From assembly GCF_964355755.1 (NCBI RefSeq), contig NC_092672.1, forward strand, positions 13,452,501 to 13,516,500: a stretch of DNA of 64,000 nucleotides, read 5' to 3'. Below, in pieces: positions 22,762 through 32,301 of the stretch (the stretch's first letter is position 1; the number at the start of each line of letters is the position of its first letter). Below the pieces are notes generated by a model. It did no database searches and had not been told where the DNA came from. It worked only from the letters and a program-made list of their open reading frames with translations. The DNA is from Antedon mediterranea (Eukaryota; Echinodermata; Crinoidea; Comatulida; Antedonidae). Position numbers and translations under genes: made by a program.

Positions 22762-22917
22762 ATTTTTAAGTCTTGGATTATTAGCTTGTTGAATTGATGC
22801 ACAGCATACTTATCATGACTAAAGATAGTTTGAAACAACAACATATGAGATGCACTTTAATGGGATGTTAGCGACCGCAGTGTAAATTGTGACTAGGTCA
22901 TTTAACCTGTGAGTACT

Positions 22918-23169
22918 TCATCTTGTACAATTCTCACTAAAGTCTACTTTGCCGTTCTTTATTTGCCTCTCTTTTCCTGATAGTTCTTCCTCTGTTAGAA
23001 CAACTTCTAGTTGATGTTTTCTTTTGCGTTCTATATCTTTCAGCTTGATTAACATTTTCTTTTCCTGAGACATTGATTGTCTGTGCTTTTTCATCCGATC
23101 CTTCCCCAAAACAAGCGCCATCTTTATTTTAAATAATTGAATTAATATTGTATAATACTTTGCATTCAT
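22918..23169 (-). other. coiled-coil fragment, possible N-terminus of the 22.3-22.8 kb gene
   Basis: An open frame with a very basic helix (GKDRMKKHRQSMSQEKKMLI, EVVLTEEELSGKERQIK) of the type that opens many transposon-borne proteins. It lies 150 bp upstream of the HGKGAVDGIGG fragment on the same strand, so the two may be parts of one gene. Confidence 0.3.
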
Positions 23170-23865
23170 TTAATAATTAAAACAGATCTTTTTTTTTTTT
23201 AAATTAATAGTTAAATACATTATACATTATATTATATTTGAATATTTTTATTCAAAATAAATAGTATTTACCTTTGCTATATTTTAGTAGACTAAATCCT
23301 CCCAAAGAAGGCAGATGAGAAAGAGGAGCAAACTTATTTGTTGAAATAAAATTTAGACACTGACACTCCTGGTCTTTTTATGAGGTGTATATTATCAGAG
23401 CTATGGAATGTTGATTTTAAACTTCCTACTGTCAATATTTAAATTGTGTATGGACATGAAAGTGATTATTGCATCCAACAATTCTGCACACTCATAAGTG
23501 TCATTCTTCCGTTTAATTCCAAGTACTCCCAAAAGTGAGCCAGCCACAAGACTACAATTTGTATCTTTAGTTTTTATTTAGAAAACACACTCAAATCAAG
23601 CATTAATTTTTCATTTTTCCTACTTTATGCAAAACTCCTCCAAATAGCTTGAAACATGCCACAACTTAATTGTCTTATTACATGCAATGTCTGTAATTTT
23701 TACAGTTGATGATGACACTAATTGACACAGAATGGAAGGAATTCTGCTTTATTCCATCACTAAGCTTTACATTATCACTAATGTGATCATGTCTAAGTAT
23801 TGACAAAATTTAATTAAAATGTCATACTCGGGTATCTAAAAACAAGCTCCTTCAAGGGACAATCC
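23170..23865. other. no gene recognised
   Basis: AT-rich DNA with many stops, nothing supportable. Confidence 0.35.
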
Positions 23866-24335
23866 GACAACAAATTGTCAAGTCATCTCAGCATTGTTCT
23901 TTAATTCTTTCTTTTTCTATTGACTTTACTTATTCTAGCTTACTTATTTTTTCTTAACTACTGTCATTGTGTTTTGCAGTTTTTCTACCACCTATTTTGT
24001 GAAAGCCCTACACATTGTTAGTGTATTATTAAAACAAATTTGCATTCTGTCTTGATTAAGTGGAGGGAGGCCTGTCTCCACTCTTTATTGATTTTTTCCC
24101 AGTTATTGAATTCTTTTTCAGTTCTTCAATTATAAATAGTTTTTTGGCCAGAATTCCAACACTTGTAGAAAATGGGTCTACTGGCCTTATGCACATGTCT
24201 TCAGTTCATTCATGGAATGGCCATTGTGTCGGCTTCTATCATCCTTAGGGAGTTTTTTTGCCTCTGACTTTTTTTTACCCCTTTAACTTATATACCTCCT
24301 TCTCAAGATTCTTTATCCTTCTATTATCACTCATT
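23866..24335 (-). pseudogene. BEN-like coiled-coil gene, copy 1
   Basis: Starting MSDNRRIKNLEKEVYKLKG, decaying in the middle, then GILAKKLFIIEELKKNSITG and KKSIKSGDRP. It is the same family as the copies at 27845-27991 and 32030-32301. The LF-EEL...S-TGKKS...RPPLD order resembles BEN domains, which bind DNA. Indels break the frame. The flanking sequence down to about 23870 also matches the 27.75-27.95 kb copy. Confidence 0.5.
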
Positions 24336-24880
24336 CTGAAAAAATAAAACTGAAAAATGTGTTTTATATTATTAGCAAATCAATGGTAAGAGACGTCACA
24401 AACCAGTACATACAGGTATATTGAACTAAATGTATTAGAGACCAATGTATTTTCCAGTAGATTTGTTAGATGCAACTCTATAGAGTAGAATATTGTAGGC
24501 CACTTCTTCATTAAAGTCAATTCACTCATTGAAAATTCTATTCTATTATGCTTTGGTAATCATTAACATGGTATACAGTATAATATGATGAAGAAAAATC
24601 AGGCGAGCAGATTCCCTTAGCGAGTGGTGTCGACTGATATTCAGTGTCTTTTGGAAATAATGTAGGCACCAAATGCTTGCTCTTCCCAGATTGATCCAGC
24701 TTCTTCAATTGCCGCCCATCTAGCCATACACTTGCATCAGCCTCTCTCCAGTCAATATTCTGTGTGAGAACGTTCTACCACAAAAACCAACCAGAATCTC
24801 CTCCTTATCTGGACTCCACAAACTCTTAAAAACGCTGATTGAATCCACAAGCCTTGTTAACCCTTGGCATCTCCCAAAAG
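24336..24880. other. possible coding scraps, unrecognised
   Basis: Around 24690-24850 the minus strand has three partly open frames, one with SLWSPDKEEILVGFCG and another with WREADASVWLDGRQLKK. They look like a frameshifted gene scrap but the family is not recognised. The rest is AT-rich. Confidence 0.2.
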
Positions 24881-24970
24881 TGAGACGACACTGCACATGT
24901 TAGATCATCTGCATACTGAATGAACTTGCGTTCTTTTTCCTGACTGCCAGGTAACTTCACATCCTGAATC
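24881..24970 (-). pseudogene. LINE reverse transcriptase scrap (YADD)
   Basis: The minus strand encodes VKLPGSQEKERKFIQYADDL, close to the I-LPG...KI-QYADD-T motif of L1/Tx1-type reverse transcriptases. Only about 30 codons are recognisable. Confidence 0.4.
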
Positions 24971-25265
24971 AAACTGAAGAAATTAAAAAAAAAGTTTAAA
25001 TTATATGATGAGAGGAAAATGTAGAGGGGAATTGAATGATGACTTGAATGATGACTATTAACAACCAATCACTTTTCTTGCTGGATGGTAAAACATCTGG
25101 CTCGTATCGTGGAAGGGAATTGGAGACCCCACCACATACTATCTACTGTAGGTATGATACAAAAAAATTGAAACTCCATATAATAAATTAATTTAATAAA
25201 AAATCCAGTAAAAAATATCATTTTAAAAAATCTTTATTTCATTAAAATCTTTATTTCATTAAAAT

Positions 25266-25505
25266 TGACTAAATAATTGATTTTTTATAAATTATTTAAT
25301 ATATTATTTTGGTCGAGATTTTGGTATACAGTAGGAGTTTACTAATAACTTTTTCAGCAAATTTTAAGTTTCCTTAATATAAAAAATTGTAATTTGTTTT
25401 TCTCTCTATAGATTTCTGTGAATTTTACAGAGATTGTCATCATGATGTATAAAAATATTTATGTCTTTAGACTGTTTAATTCCCGTCTGCCAAGAATATA
25501 CTCCG
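25266..25505. repeat. dispersed repeat end, copy A
   Basis: About 240 bp nearly identical to 31760-32013 and 38985-39217, all ending with ccgtctgccaagaatatact ccg. It lacks the 1.1 kb that precedes the other two copies, so it is a truncated copy of the same repeat. Confidence 0.8.
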
Positions 25506-25646
25506 CCCACCTCCTCCCCCACATTTTAATCTATCGTCATTTCTTTGCACAGCATGTTTTTAATCTCCCTTCCAAGCAGGTTAAATACTCCAATGAAGAC
25601 TTGTTATAAGTGGATCAAAAGTTGTTAATAGTGTTAGCAAGTAATA

Positions 25647-25790
25647 GCAGGGATGGGGTATTACCAGGGGTGGGGGTATTACCAGGGGTGGGGTAGTACT
25701 GGGGTGGGGGTAGTACTGGGGTGGGGGTAGTACTGGGGTGGGGGTATTACCAGGGGTGGGGGTATTGCCGGGGGTGGGGTGTCACATGTG
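25647..25790. repeat. G-rich minisatellite, quadruplex-prone
   Basis: Units of ggtattaccaggggtggg and gtagtactggggtggg alternate for about 140 bp. Runs of four or five G recur every 8-20 bases on the plus strand, the pattern needed for G-quadruplexes. Confidence 0.85.
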
Positions 25791-25914
25791 ATTTATTATG
25801 ACATATATTGAATTGAAAAGCAATATATTCAGTAGCACCTCTATGGAAAGCTCTAGATCACATGAATTGAACTGTAGAATTTGTATGTGAATTATCTATC
25901 TCGAAAAAAACACT

Positions 25915-27274
25915 CAAAAGACAAAACTTAATTCCAAAACAACATCCCCATAGATGAAGTCAACTGCAAGTTGAAAACTCGTAATAATGTAGTCTTCAGC
26001 ATCATCCTCGTACGTTTCATCCTTCTCTGACCAATACGAAATCACATAACCCCTCTTAGAAAACTTCTCAACCAAACCACTCCAAGGAATATCCCCTTCA
26101 TCCTTGTCAAACCATACAGTATATGAATATTTTACTGTCCACCAATTCCCCAGCGAAATAATGCTCTAAATTGAATCTTAACTCTGGATATGCTGCTGGT
26201 ATTATAGTCTTCTTTTTTTTTACGGGTTTTCTGCGGCTTGTTTTTTTGGAGAAATTCTCTTGAGAATTTCAGTCTGGACTTCCTTTGATTTCTTTTTCTT
26301 AGTGTTTCTTTGCTTCCTGGCAATGTTGATGAAGGTGTTTATTATTCCTTCCCTGTGATCATCATTCACTTGCTCCAGGTAGTCCAGCACTTTGTTCTTC
26401 CTCGCTCTTATACTGCACGAAAGGTAGTCAATTGTGGCATTTGTTTTGGAAGTCTGTCGAGCAGAAAACATGCCAATAATCTGCTCAGCATTGATGTTGT
26501 GATTTCATGACGATTCAGTCTCCTTTTGGAGTTCTTCTGATAAATCCAACTCCAAGTACCTGTTGTACTGACGCACAAGTACCTCATGTGCACCTTTTAG
26601 GCATGTTGATATCATATTGGCAAACATTTCTGTATCGCCTGGTTGTTGTCTCAAAGCAGAAATGAGTGGGTCGTCACATGACAGCTTACCACCAAAGAAG
26701 TCTGTAGTTGTTGTTAAACTAGTTTTGGGGACGTCAATGAAATGTTGTAGCTTTTACAAATGCTTCCTTGTGATGCAGTTCATTGCCGCTAGGGACATAA
26801 AACAGCGACATCCAAGGGCCGGTCAATAACTTCCCTAAAATCCCCAACACCTGGATTTCAAGTTTTGCAATTGGATTAGCGAAGTGCAAGGGCTTTTCTC
26901 AAACTGACACTACCAATGGTTTAATTATTGAATAGAGCTGTAAAAAACTCATCTTTATACGTAATCTTCTCACAGATGTGGAACAACATATGCAACCGGT
27001 TTCCGCGATATCGTGGAATAAAGCCTTTAGGCAGGTTGGCACTTGCTAGCTCTGCTTTAAATCCTCTGGGATTGCCTGTACCATCTTTGAAGCATAGCTT
27101 CGCAACATTTAGAACAACCTGGGCAGCAGCACAATCATTCAAGAACAATTTTTTGTCAGTGATTAGTTCCTTTTCAAATGTATGCAATGAGGTCGAAGTA
27201 CATCCTCTTGTCAAAATTGAATGGGTCACAGTCAAATTCATCCATGCATCTTCTAGAAATTGAACTCTGCCCAT
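25915..27274 (-). pseudogene. unnamed multicopy gene (PRYRGNR family)
   Basis: Pieces in order on the minus strand: HTFEKELITDKKLFLNDC, LPKGFIPRYRGNRLHMLFH, then about 26830-26560 DVPKTSLTTTTDFFGGKL and HEVLVRQYNRYLELDLSEEL. Next, at 26470-26240, come FSARQTSKTNATIDYLSCSI, NKVLDYLEQVNDDHREGII and a basic helix. Last, at 26115-25915, come GDIPWSGLVEKFSKRGYVIS and DDAEDYIITSFQLAVDFIYG. The GF-PRYRGNR-LF and NKxLDYLxxxxxEERxxxI segments belong to a large uncharacterised family in marine invertebrates, probably mobile. About four frameshifts or stops. Function unknown. Confidence 0.45.
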
Positions 27275-27630
27275 CTAGAAACAGTCTTGTAGTGATGTTT
27301 CTTATGACCCTTCTTGCATGAAGAGATGTCCTAACTGTATTTACTGATACGTTTCCATCCTGATTTCATCTTCGAACCCTTGTTTGTGGTAGATATCTAT
27401 CCACAGATCCAATGGTATTTCATGAATTTTATTCAATAATAATTCATGAATTCTATTCTCTATTAATTCATGAATTATTAGGAATCCTTATTAAATAATT
27501 TTGAATCAAATTCATGAATATTATTTAATTAAATTCATAGATTGTTAATGATTTAGTTTTTAGGAATTATTACTGAAAATAATAAAATTCATGAATTATC
27601 ATTGAATAAAATTCATGAATAAGTATTGAA
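27161..27630. repeat. duplicated segment, partner at 39238-39705
   Basis: From gattagttccttttcaaatg onward this stretch matches 39238-39705 with few differences, including the AT-rich array of attcatgaatt words at 27410-27650. The left part overlaps the start of the PRYRGNR-family gene, so the 39.2-kb copy is a truncated piece of that gene and its flank. Confidence 0.8.
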
Positions 27631-27844
27631 TAAAATTCATGAATTATTATTCTATCTATGCATATTATCCAATCAAATCCAGCTGTAATTTCATACATAG
27701 TAAAAGTAGCTAACAATTGCTGCAAAAAAATTGTCAAATTTCATCTCAGCATTGTTCTTTAATTCTTTATTTTTCTTTTGACTTTACTGTACTTATTTTT
27801 CAAATTACTTGTTTTTTTTCATAACTACTTTCATGGTATTTTGT
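27631..27844. other. AT-rich flank shared with BEN-like copy 1
   Basis: Contains a stretch (cattgttctttaattcttta near 27748) that matches the flank of the 23.9-24.3 kb BEN-like copy. No coding potential. Confidence 0.4.
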
Positions 27845-27991
27845 AATTTTTCAACTACCTCTTTTCTGGAAGCCTCAGACACTGTCCGTATAATATCAAA
27901 AAAGATTCAGAGTCTGTCTTGATCGAGTGGAGGGCGAGGCCTGTCTCCACTCTTTACTGATTTCTTTCCAGTTATTGATTTTTTTGGAACA
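27845..27991 (-). pseudogene. BEN-like fragment, copy 2, fused to P-like fragment
   Basis: Encodes KKSITGKKSVKSGDRPRPPL then, after a frame break, DIIRTVSEASRKEVVEKLQN. The LDxxR-IxxxVxxxSRKEVVEKL end fits a BEN-like helical domain. Upstream the sequence switches abruptly at about 27992 into the P-like transposase, so the normal N-terminal part is missing. The same words at 32040-32070 continue into the family's own coiled-coil. Confidence 0.5.
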
Positions 27992-29515
27992 TGCAGGTTA
28001 GAAAACAAACCCCGAATCATCAACACCAGAACATGTGAGGCAACTGGGATTTCTTCTTCACCTCGACATCGCCGCTCAACTGAATGCATCTCATTGGCTA
28101 AGCTGCCTACATCTGTTGATCCAACAACTTTGCCAGAGCTTTGTGAAAAAACCAATCCTGATTTTATCTTCATTTCATCAAATAATAGCACAACATGTTT
28201 TTGCAATTCATTACCTTCTTCATATAATTTGAGGTCTGTTACAACTCTACTTAACATCTCATGGCAAAAACCAGTTGTCACACCAGCAAAGTGGCTGTAG
28301 GGTTGGAGTGTGTTTGGATGAGGCAGCGTCATGAATCCACTTTCGCGAATTAAATTATAGGCTGACGGAGACTTGCTTTGGATAGCAATGCACCAACGTA
28401 AAATTGCTGGGTGCCAACGCATCTGCTTTCCCTTGCCCGGGCCATAGATGCCAGTTGCTGCTCCCACAAAAGCTTTGCTGACGGATATTTACATAATAAA
28501 CTCTCAATTTCAGGTTTTCCCATTTCCATTGTGTCTTCTATTAAGTGAGCTGCATTTTCAGAAATTAATTTGCTTTCTAGCATGTACATCTTGGAAACTT
28601 TATTCTCAAGGCAACCACTCTTTCTTTTCAACCGTCTGTAATTGCATTGTAATGTTGCTGCTTTGTTCTGCAGTTGAGCATTTGATAAATACTTGTTGGC
28701 TACCGTCAGTGAAGACTTTTCCTTGCAGGAAGCACTTCGCATTGATGATAAATCCCCACGATAAATTCGGCAAACTGCGCACCGCTTCAGATCCTCAGCA
28801 ATTAGCAATTCAGTCATTATGTCTAATGGTGTTGCATAAATAGACATCTTTTGGTGTTATCCTTATAGGAATCTGCCCTTCTGGTCCTTTTCGTCTCTCT
28901 ATCAAATCTAAATAATCTTCATTGCCTGCACAAATTTTAGCACTCCTCAATATATCACACAGCTTGGTGAACTGATGTAATGGTAATTTTTTGTTAAAGA
29001 CTTCACCTAGAATAGGCTGTGCTTGCAATACAACACCAGCAATGACAACTCTCCATGTCGAATCACTGTGGATTGTTAACTTGATGACAGCATCACCAGT
29101 TGGTGAAAGTCTAATTATTAGTAATTCATCTTGTGGAAACAAAGAGACAAGGCTACATTTTTCTGCTTCCTTTCTGTAATCGTGAAGATTGGTAGGAATC
29201 TCCCCATCAGTCATACAAGACGCACATTGAGAATCATTGAATTTTGCAATTACAATATTGCACACTTTACTGCGGTCCTTGCTGTGGCATTTCTTCCACC
29301 TTTTCAGTTTTTGCACACAGGAATAACAAATAAATGGTGGGTGGATTTCTGGATCATCATTATCAATATCTAAGCAAAAACATGACTTGATTACAGACTT
29401 GAACGCGTCCTTTGTATAAGGTGAACGATCTGAAGGAATCGCCCTGGAAATTCCACAAAGTCGACACGTAGGTTTCAAACAAACACTATGTCCTGTCATC
29501 GTTCTCTGAAAACAA
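27992..29515 (-). pseudogene. P-element-like transposase with RAG1 N-terminal/ZAD-like zinc domain
   Basis: An acceptor-like ttttcag precedes ATG at 29499. Residues 1-90 hold CRLCG, LDIDNDDPEIHPPFICYSC and DSQCASC, giving three CxxC pairs spaced as in the RAG1 N-terminal zinc region and also like insect ZAD domains. A ~130-residue middle part (VSLFPQDELLIIRLSPTG and later) is followed, after a 1-nt frameshift at about 28840, by YATPLDIMTELLIAEDLKRC and a coiled-coil. KLLWEQQ follows, a second frameshift (about 28445), MRWHPAILRWCIA, FDEMKIKSGLVF and VASHVLVLMIRGLFSNLH. Those are the P-like catalytic core motifs. The protein then stops matching at 27992 and the C-terminal domain is absent. It would act as a DNA transposase if intact. 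Confidence 0.7.
28810..29499 (-). CDS. RAG1-N/ZAD-like zinc module ORF
   Basis: A 229-codon open frame from ATG 29499. Zinc ligands: C-x2-C at residues 12-15, C-x2-C at about 58-61 after an IHPP turn, and C-x2-C at about 92-95. In RAG1 the corresponding region has CxxC, a ...IHPxxFC-xx-C turn and a third CxxC. The rest of the frame has no motif I recognise. The frame itself is intact; the break is where it should join the transposase core. Confidence 0.6.
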   Translation of the reverse strand: MTGHSVCLKPTCRLCGISRAIPSDRSPYTKDAFKSVIKSCFCLDIDNDDPEIHPPFICYSCVQKLKRWKKCHSKDRSKVCNIVIAKFNDSQCASCMTDGEIPTNLHDYRKEAEKCSLVSLFPQDELLIIRLSPTGDAVIKLTIHSDSTWRVVIAGVVLQAQPILGEVFNKKLPLHQFTKLCDILRSAKICAGNEDYLDLIERRKGPEGQIPIRITPKDVYLCNTIRHND

Positions 29516-30621
29516 GAGCAATTTAATTTAAATGGCGAATGATGACCTAGAGTTGTTGTCCTAGTAGTAGTACTATCTAGGCTAGCTAACTAAAAATAAA
29601 TACAGTACCTGTTTTTTTTTTATTGTTAATGTTATTGAACATAGCCTAACCCAGTATAATTAGGTCCTAGATAGTAGATTGCTATTTTTGGCATACCCTA
29701 GGTGTGGCAGATTAACATTACCTCTATGATAAATAGTACATACAACAATAGGTAGGTCTAGCCTAGTAGGACTAGACCCTAGCTAGGAGTCGAGTACTTT
29801 AGTCCTAGTCTACTACCAGTACTAGCTAGGGCCAAGCTAGTAGTAGTAGTAGTAGTAGTAGTAGCTGGCCTACGAAAGTAATTATTTTATGGCTAATGTT
29901 AGTTATTATTTATTGGTTTAAAATTTAAATGTAATCTACTGTAAGACCTAGCCTAAATTAAACATCGAAACAATAACTAGGCCTAGACCTGAGTAATACA
30001 ACGATCGGTGGACCAAAATAACTACGACCGGTGGAACTACCGAACTAACTCCGGCTATTCGGTTCGGCGGTCGGATAGATTCGATGCTTTTCAATTCGTT
30101 GTATGTCAGCCGGACACCATCGGAAACTGTCATGCAAGGCATCAAATGAAAGCTACAGCTTTCCTTTATTCATATAACTAAAACTTAAAACTCCAGTACA
30201 AAGGGAAACTATTAAAATACGTGTTTGTTTCGTTGTTATATTCAAAATAATGGAATACTAAACAATTGATAAAACAAGTACTTATTTTTGGTTGATTTTA
30301 ATGATTTAATGACTGGTACGTTCGCAAAAAAATTCGGAATCCGAATACATAAAACATGCATGTGAATCCTTGTTGACAATTAACTGCGCATATGCAATGT
30401 GTTTTTTGTTCGTATTTATGTACTCCACTGTTAGTTAGACAGGGTATAGGGGTTGCTACTTAGCGGCGAGGAGCCTTGTGTGTAAGGAGATCGAACCAAG
30501 ATAACGCGGCGGGCGGTCGCAGTGCAATTTAATAGGAGTCATTTGACCATGTAATGTGCTTAATTGGATTAAAATCCATGCATTACATCGATGTTACTCC
30601 TTCCTAACTTATTTCTCTATG
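29516..30621. other. non-coding, taggcct-rich
   Basis: Rich in ctaggcctag and agtact words and with a trinucleotide run at 29839-29866. A GC-rich island at 30460-30540 (cggcgaggagcc..., aacgcggcgggcggtcgcag) stands out but has no open frame I can support. Confidence 0.35.
29839..29866. repeat. (AGT)n microsatellite
   Basis: About eight uninterrupted agt/tag trinucleotides within a taggcct-rich stretch. Confidence 0.9.
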
Positions 30622-30804
30622 GTAATATCTTCAATAACTAATCTGGGAATTTCTTGCAGGATGTTTTTTTGCAAGGTCATGGTCCTATTTTAGAAAAATA
30701 TTTGTTTTAAATTGTTAGTTTGTTATCACTGGTTTTTAGGTTGGATATTTCTGTATTTATACTTTTTGAATTTTGAATACAGTATTTGATAATTAAGTTC
30801 TTAC

Positions 30805-31471
30805 GTTTACAATTGTTAAATCTAAAGACTTCACTTGTTGTACGTCATTGTAGATCTCGATTTTGACGTTGCTGAATGTCACGGTATTGCCAATGTTTGC
30901 ATCGGTTGTCATTCCGCTGTGGCAGCCCCACAGCTTACATTTAATTTTTTTTACTGTCTGTCGTCGCCGTCTGCAAGAAAGATATCCCGCCTTTTCCAGC
31001 CACTTCCCTCTCTGATTGGAAAAACCTGTAAGGATGTGATGTGTAATACTTTTCATTTTCTTATGCTCAATATATGTTATGCATATGAGTACCTTATTAG
31101 TTTAAAAAAAGTTAATGGGAATCTATATAAATACAATTAATACTGTACCTCAGCTATTGTGGCCTTTAAGCTAATTCTCCTTTTCGCTGGCAAAACTAAA
31201 GTCTGTGACATGCTATGTTCTGGGGATATCCTGTTCTGGAGGGTGGTAAAATTCTGGACATACGAATTATCACTTAAATGGATATAGTATGCATTAGGTT
31301 TTTTTGTTGTATGTTTGATCATTCTTATGCATTTTCCTTTACACATTTTTTGCTGTAGATTTTTGGAACGGTGGTTTCATACACCTCAAAGTTTTCGTCC
31401 ATAGTGAAACAAAAGAAATGGTCACTATGTAGCATTGGTGTTGAAAGAATATAATCTGCTACGGAAGACAT
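30805..31471 (-). pseudogene. OB-fold-like gene, two exons, copy 1
   Basis: Exon 1 (31471-31149, ATG to GCTGAG|gtacag) encodes MSSVADYIL, DHFFCFTMDENFEVYETTVP, and SQTLVLPAKRRISLKATIAE. Exon 2 (31025-30805, tacag| to |gtaaga) encodes VFPIREGSGWKRRDIFLADG, then after a frame slip CKLWGCHSGMTTDANIGNTV and TFSNVKIEIYNDVQQ. D-IFLADG...CKLWG...GNTVTFSNV fits the strand pattern of single-stranded-DNA-binding OB folds. The same slip in both long copies means it predates the duplication. A related copy sits beside the Helitron Rep fragment at 58.2 kb. Confidence 0.45.
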
Positions 31472-31499
31472 CTGTTGAAATAAAGGATCGACTAATTAA

Positions 31500-31745
31500 T
31501 TTTTTTTATTTGCTGTTGATCATTTCATTTTTAAGATTGTTATACTGTACTATACGCCTTTTAATAATAATATTTATGTTTATTACTATAATTATTGATC
31601 GATGATGATGTTCAAAGTTATTAACGTTATCATCAAGTTTCTGCAATCCTCGTCCCATTGTAACCATTAATTTCCATTACAGCAAGCACATCTTCTGTTT
31701 TGAGCAAGTGTTAGTGAATTGCAGCCAACCAGCATGCCTTGTCTA
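31500..31745. repeat. sub-repeat, three copies in window
   Basis: The stretch starting tttatttgctgttgatcatt also occurs at about 32920-33180 and 38725-38975. The 32.9-kb copy stands outside the 1.4-kb duplication, so this part spreads independently or marks a third, broken copy. Confidence 0.75.
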
Positions 31746-32029
31746 CTCGACTTTTTACCCTTTGACCAATTGACCAAATACTTGATTTTTTATAAATTAT
31801 TTAATATATTATTATTATTTTGGTCCAGATTTTGGTATAGGAGTTTACTAATACATTTTTCAGCAATTTTTAAGTTTCCTAATTAATATAAAAAATTGTA
31901 ATTTGTTTTTCTCTCTATAGATTTCTGTGAATTTTACAGAGATTGTCATCATGATGTATACAAAAATTTATGTCTTTAGACTGTTTAATTCCCGTCTGCC
32001 AAGAATATACTCCGAGCAGGAGGGCGAGG

Positions 32030-32301
32030 CCTGTCTCCACTCTTTACTGATTTCTTTCCAGTTATTGATTTTTTTTTTAATTCCTCAACTGTAAATAATT
32101 TTTTGGCCAGTATCCCTACACTTTAGACAATGGGTCTAATGGCCGTACGCATGATTTAAGCTCATTTATTGAATAGCCATTATATCGGCTTCGATCACCA
32201 TCCGTGGTTTTTTTTGCCTCCGCATTTTCTAGTTTCTTCACCCTCTTCCTCAACTTGTACACCTCCTCTTCAAGGTTCTTTATTCTTCTATTACTGCTCA
32301 T
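32030..32301 (-). pseudogene. BEN-like coiled-coil gene, copy 3
   Basis: MSSNRRIKNLEEEVYKLRKR, then KKTTDGDRSRYNGYSINELK and SCVRPLDPLSKV open the protein. After one stop it continues YWPKN and then, downstream, the GKKS-type region is lost where the sequence meets the dispersed repeat. The N-terminal 61 codons are intact. The coiled-coil plus BEN-like layout suggests a DNA- or chromatin-binding protein, probably element-borne given three copies in 8 kb. Confidence 0.5.

Larger units (their letters stand above)
30622..32013. repeat. 1.4-kb dispersed duplication, copy B
   Basis: From gtaatatcttcaataactaa to ccaagaatatactccg this segment matches 37861-39217 almost base for base, in the same orientation, with small indels. 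It carries two OB-fold-like exons on the minus strand. The sharp common ends suggest that the unit is a mobile element or a piece of one rather than a random segmental duplication. Confidence 0.9.

Noticed and set aside
30460-30540. rRNA-like GC-rich segment
   Set aside because: Short and without the conserved core words of 18S or 28S rRNA that I know.
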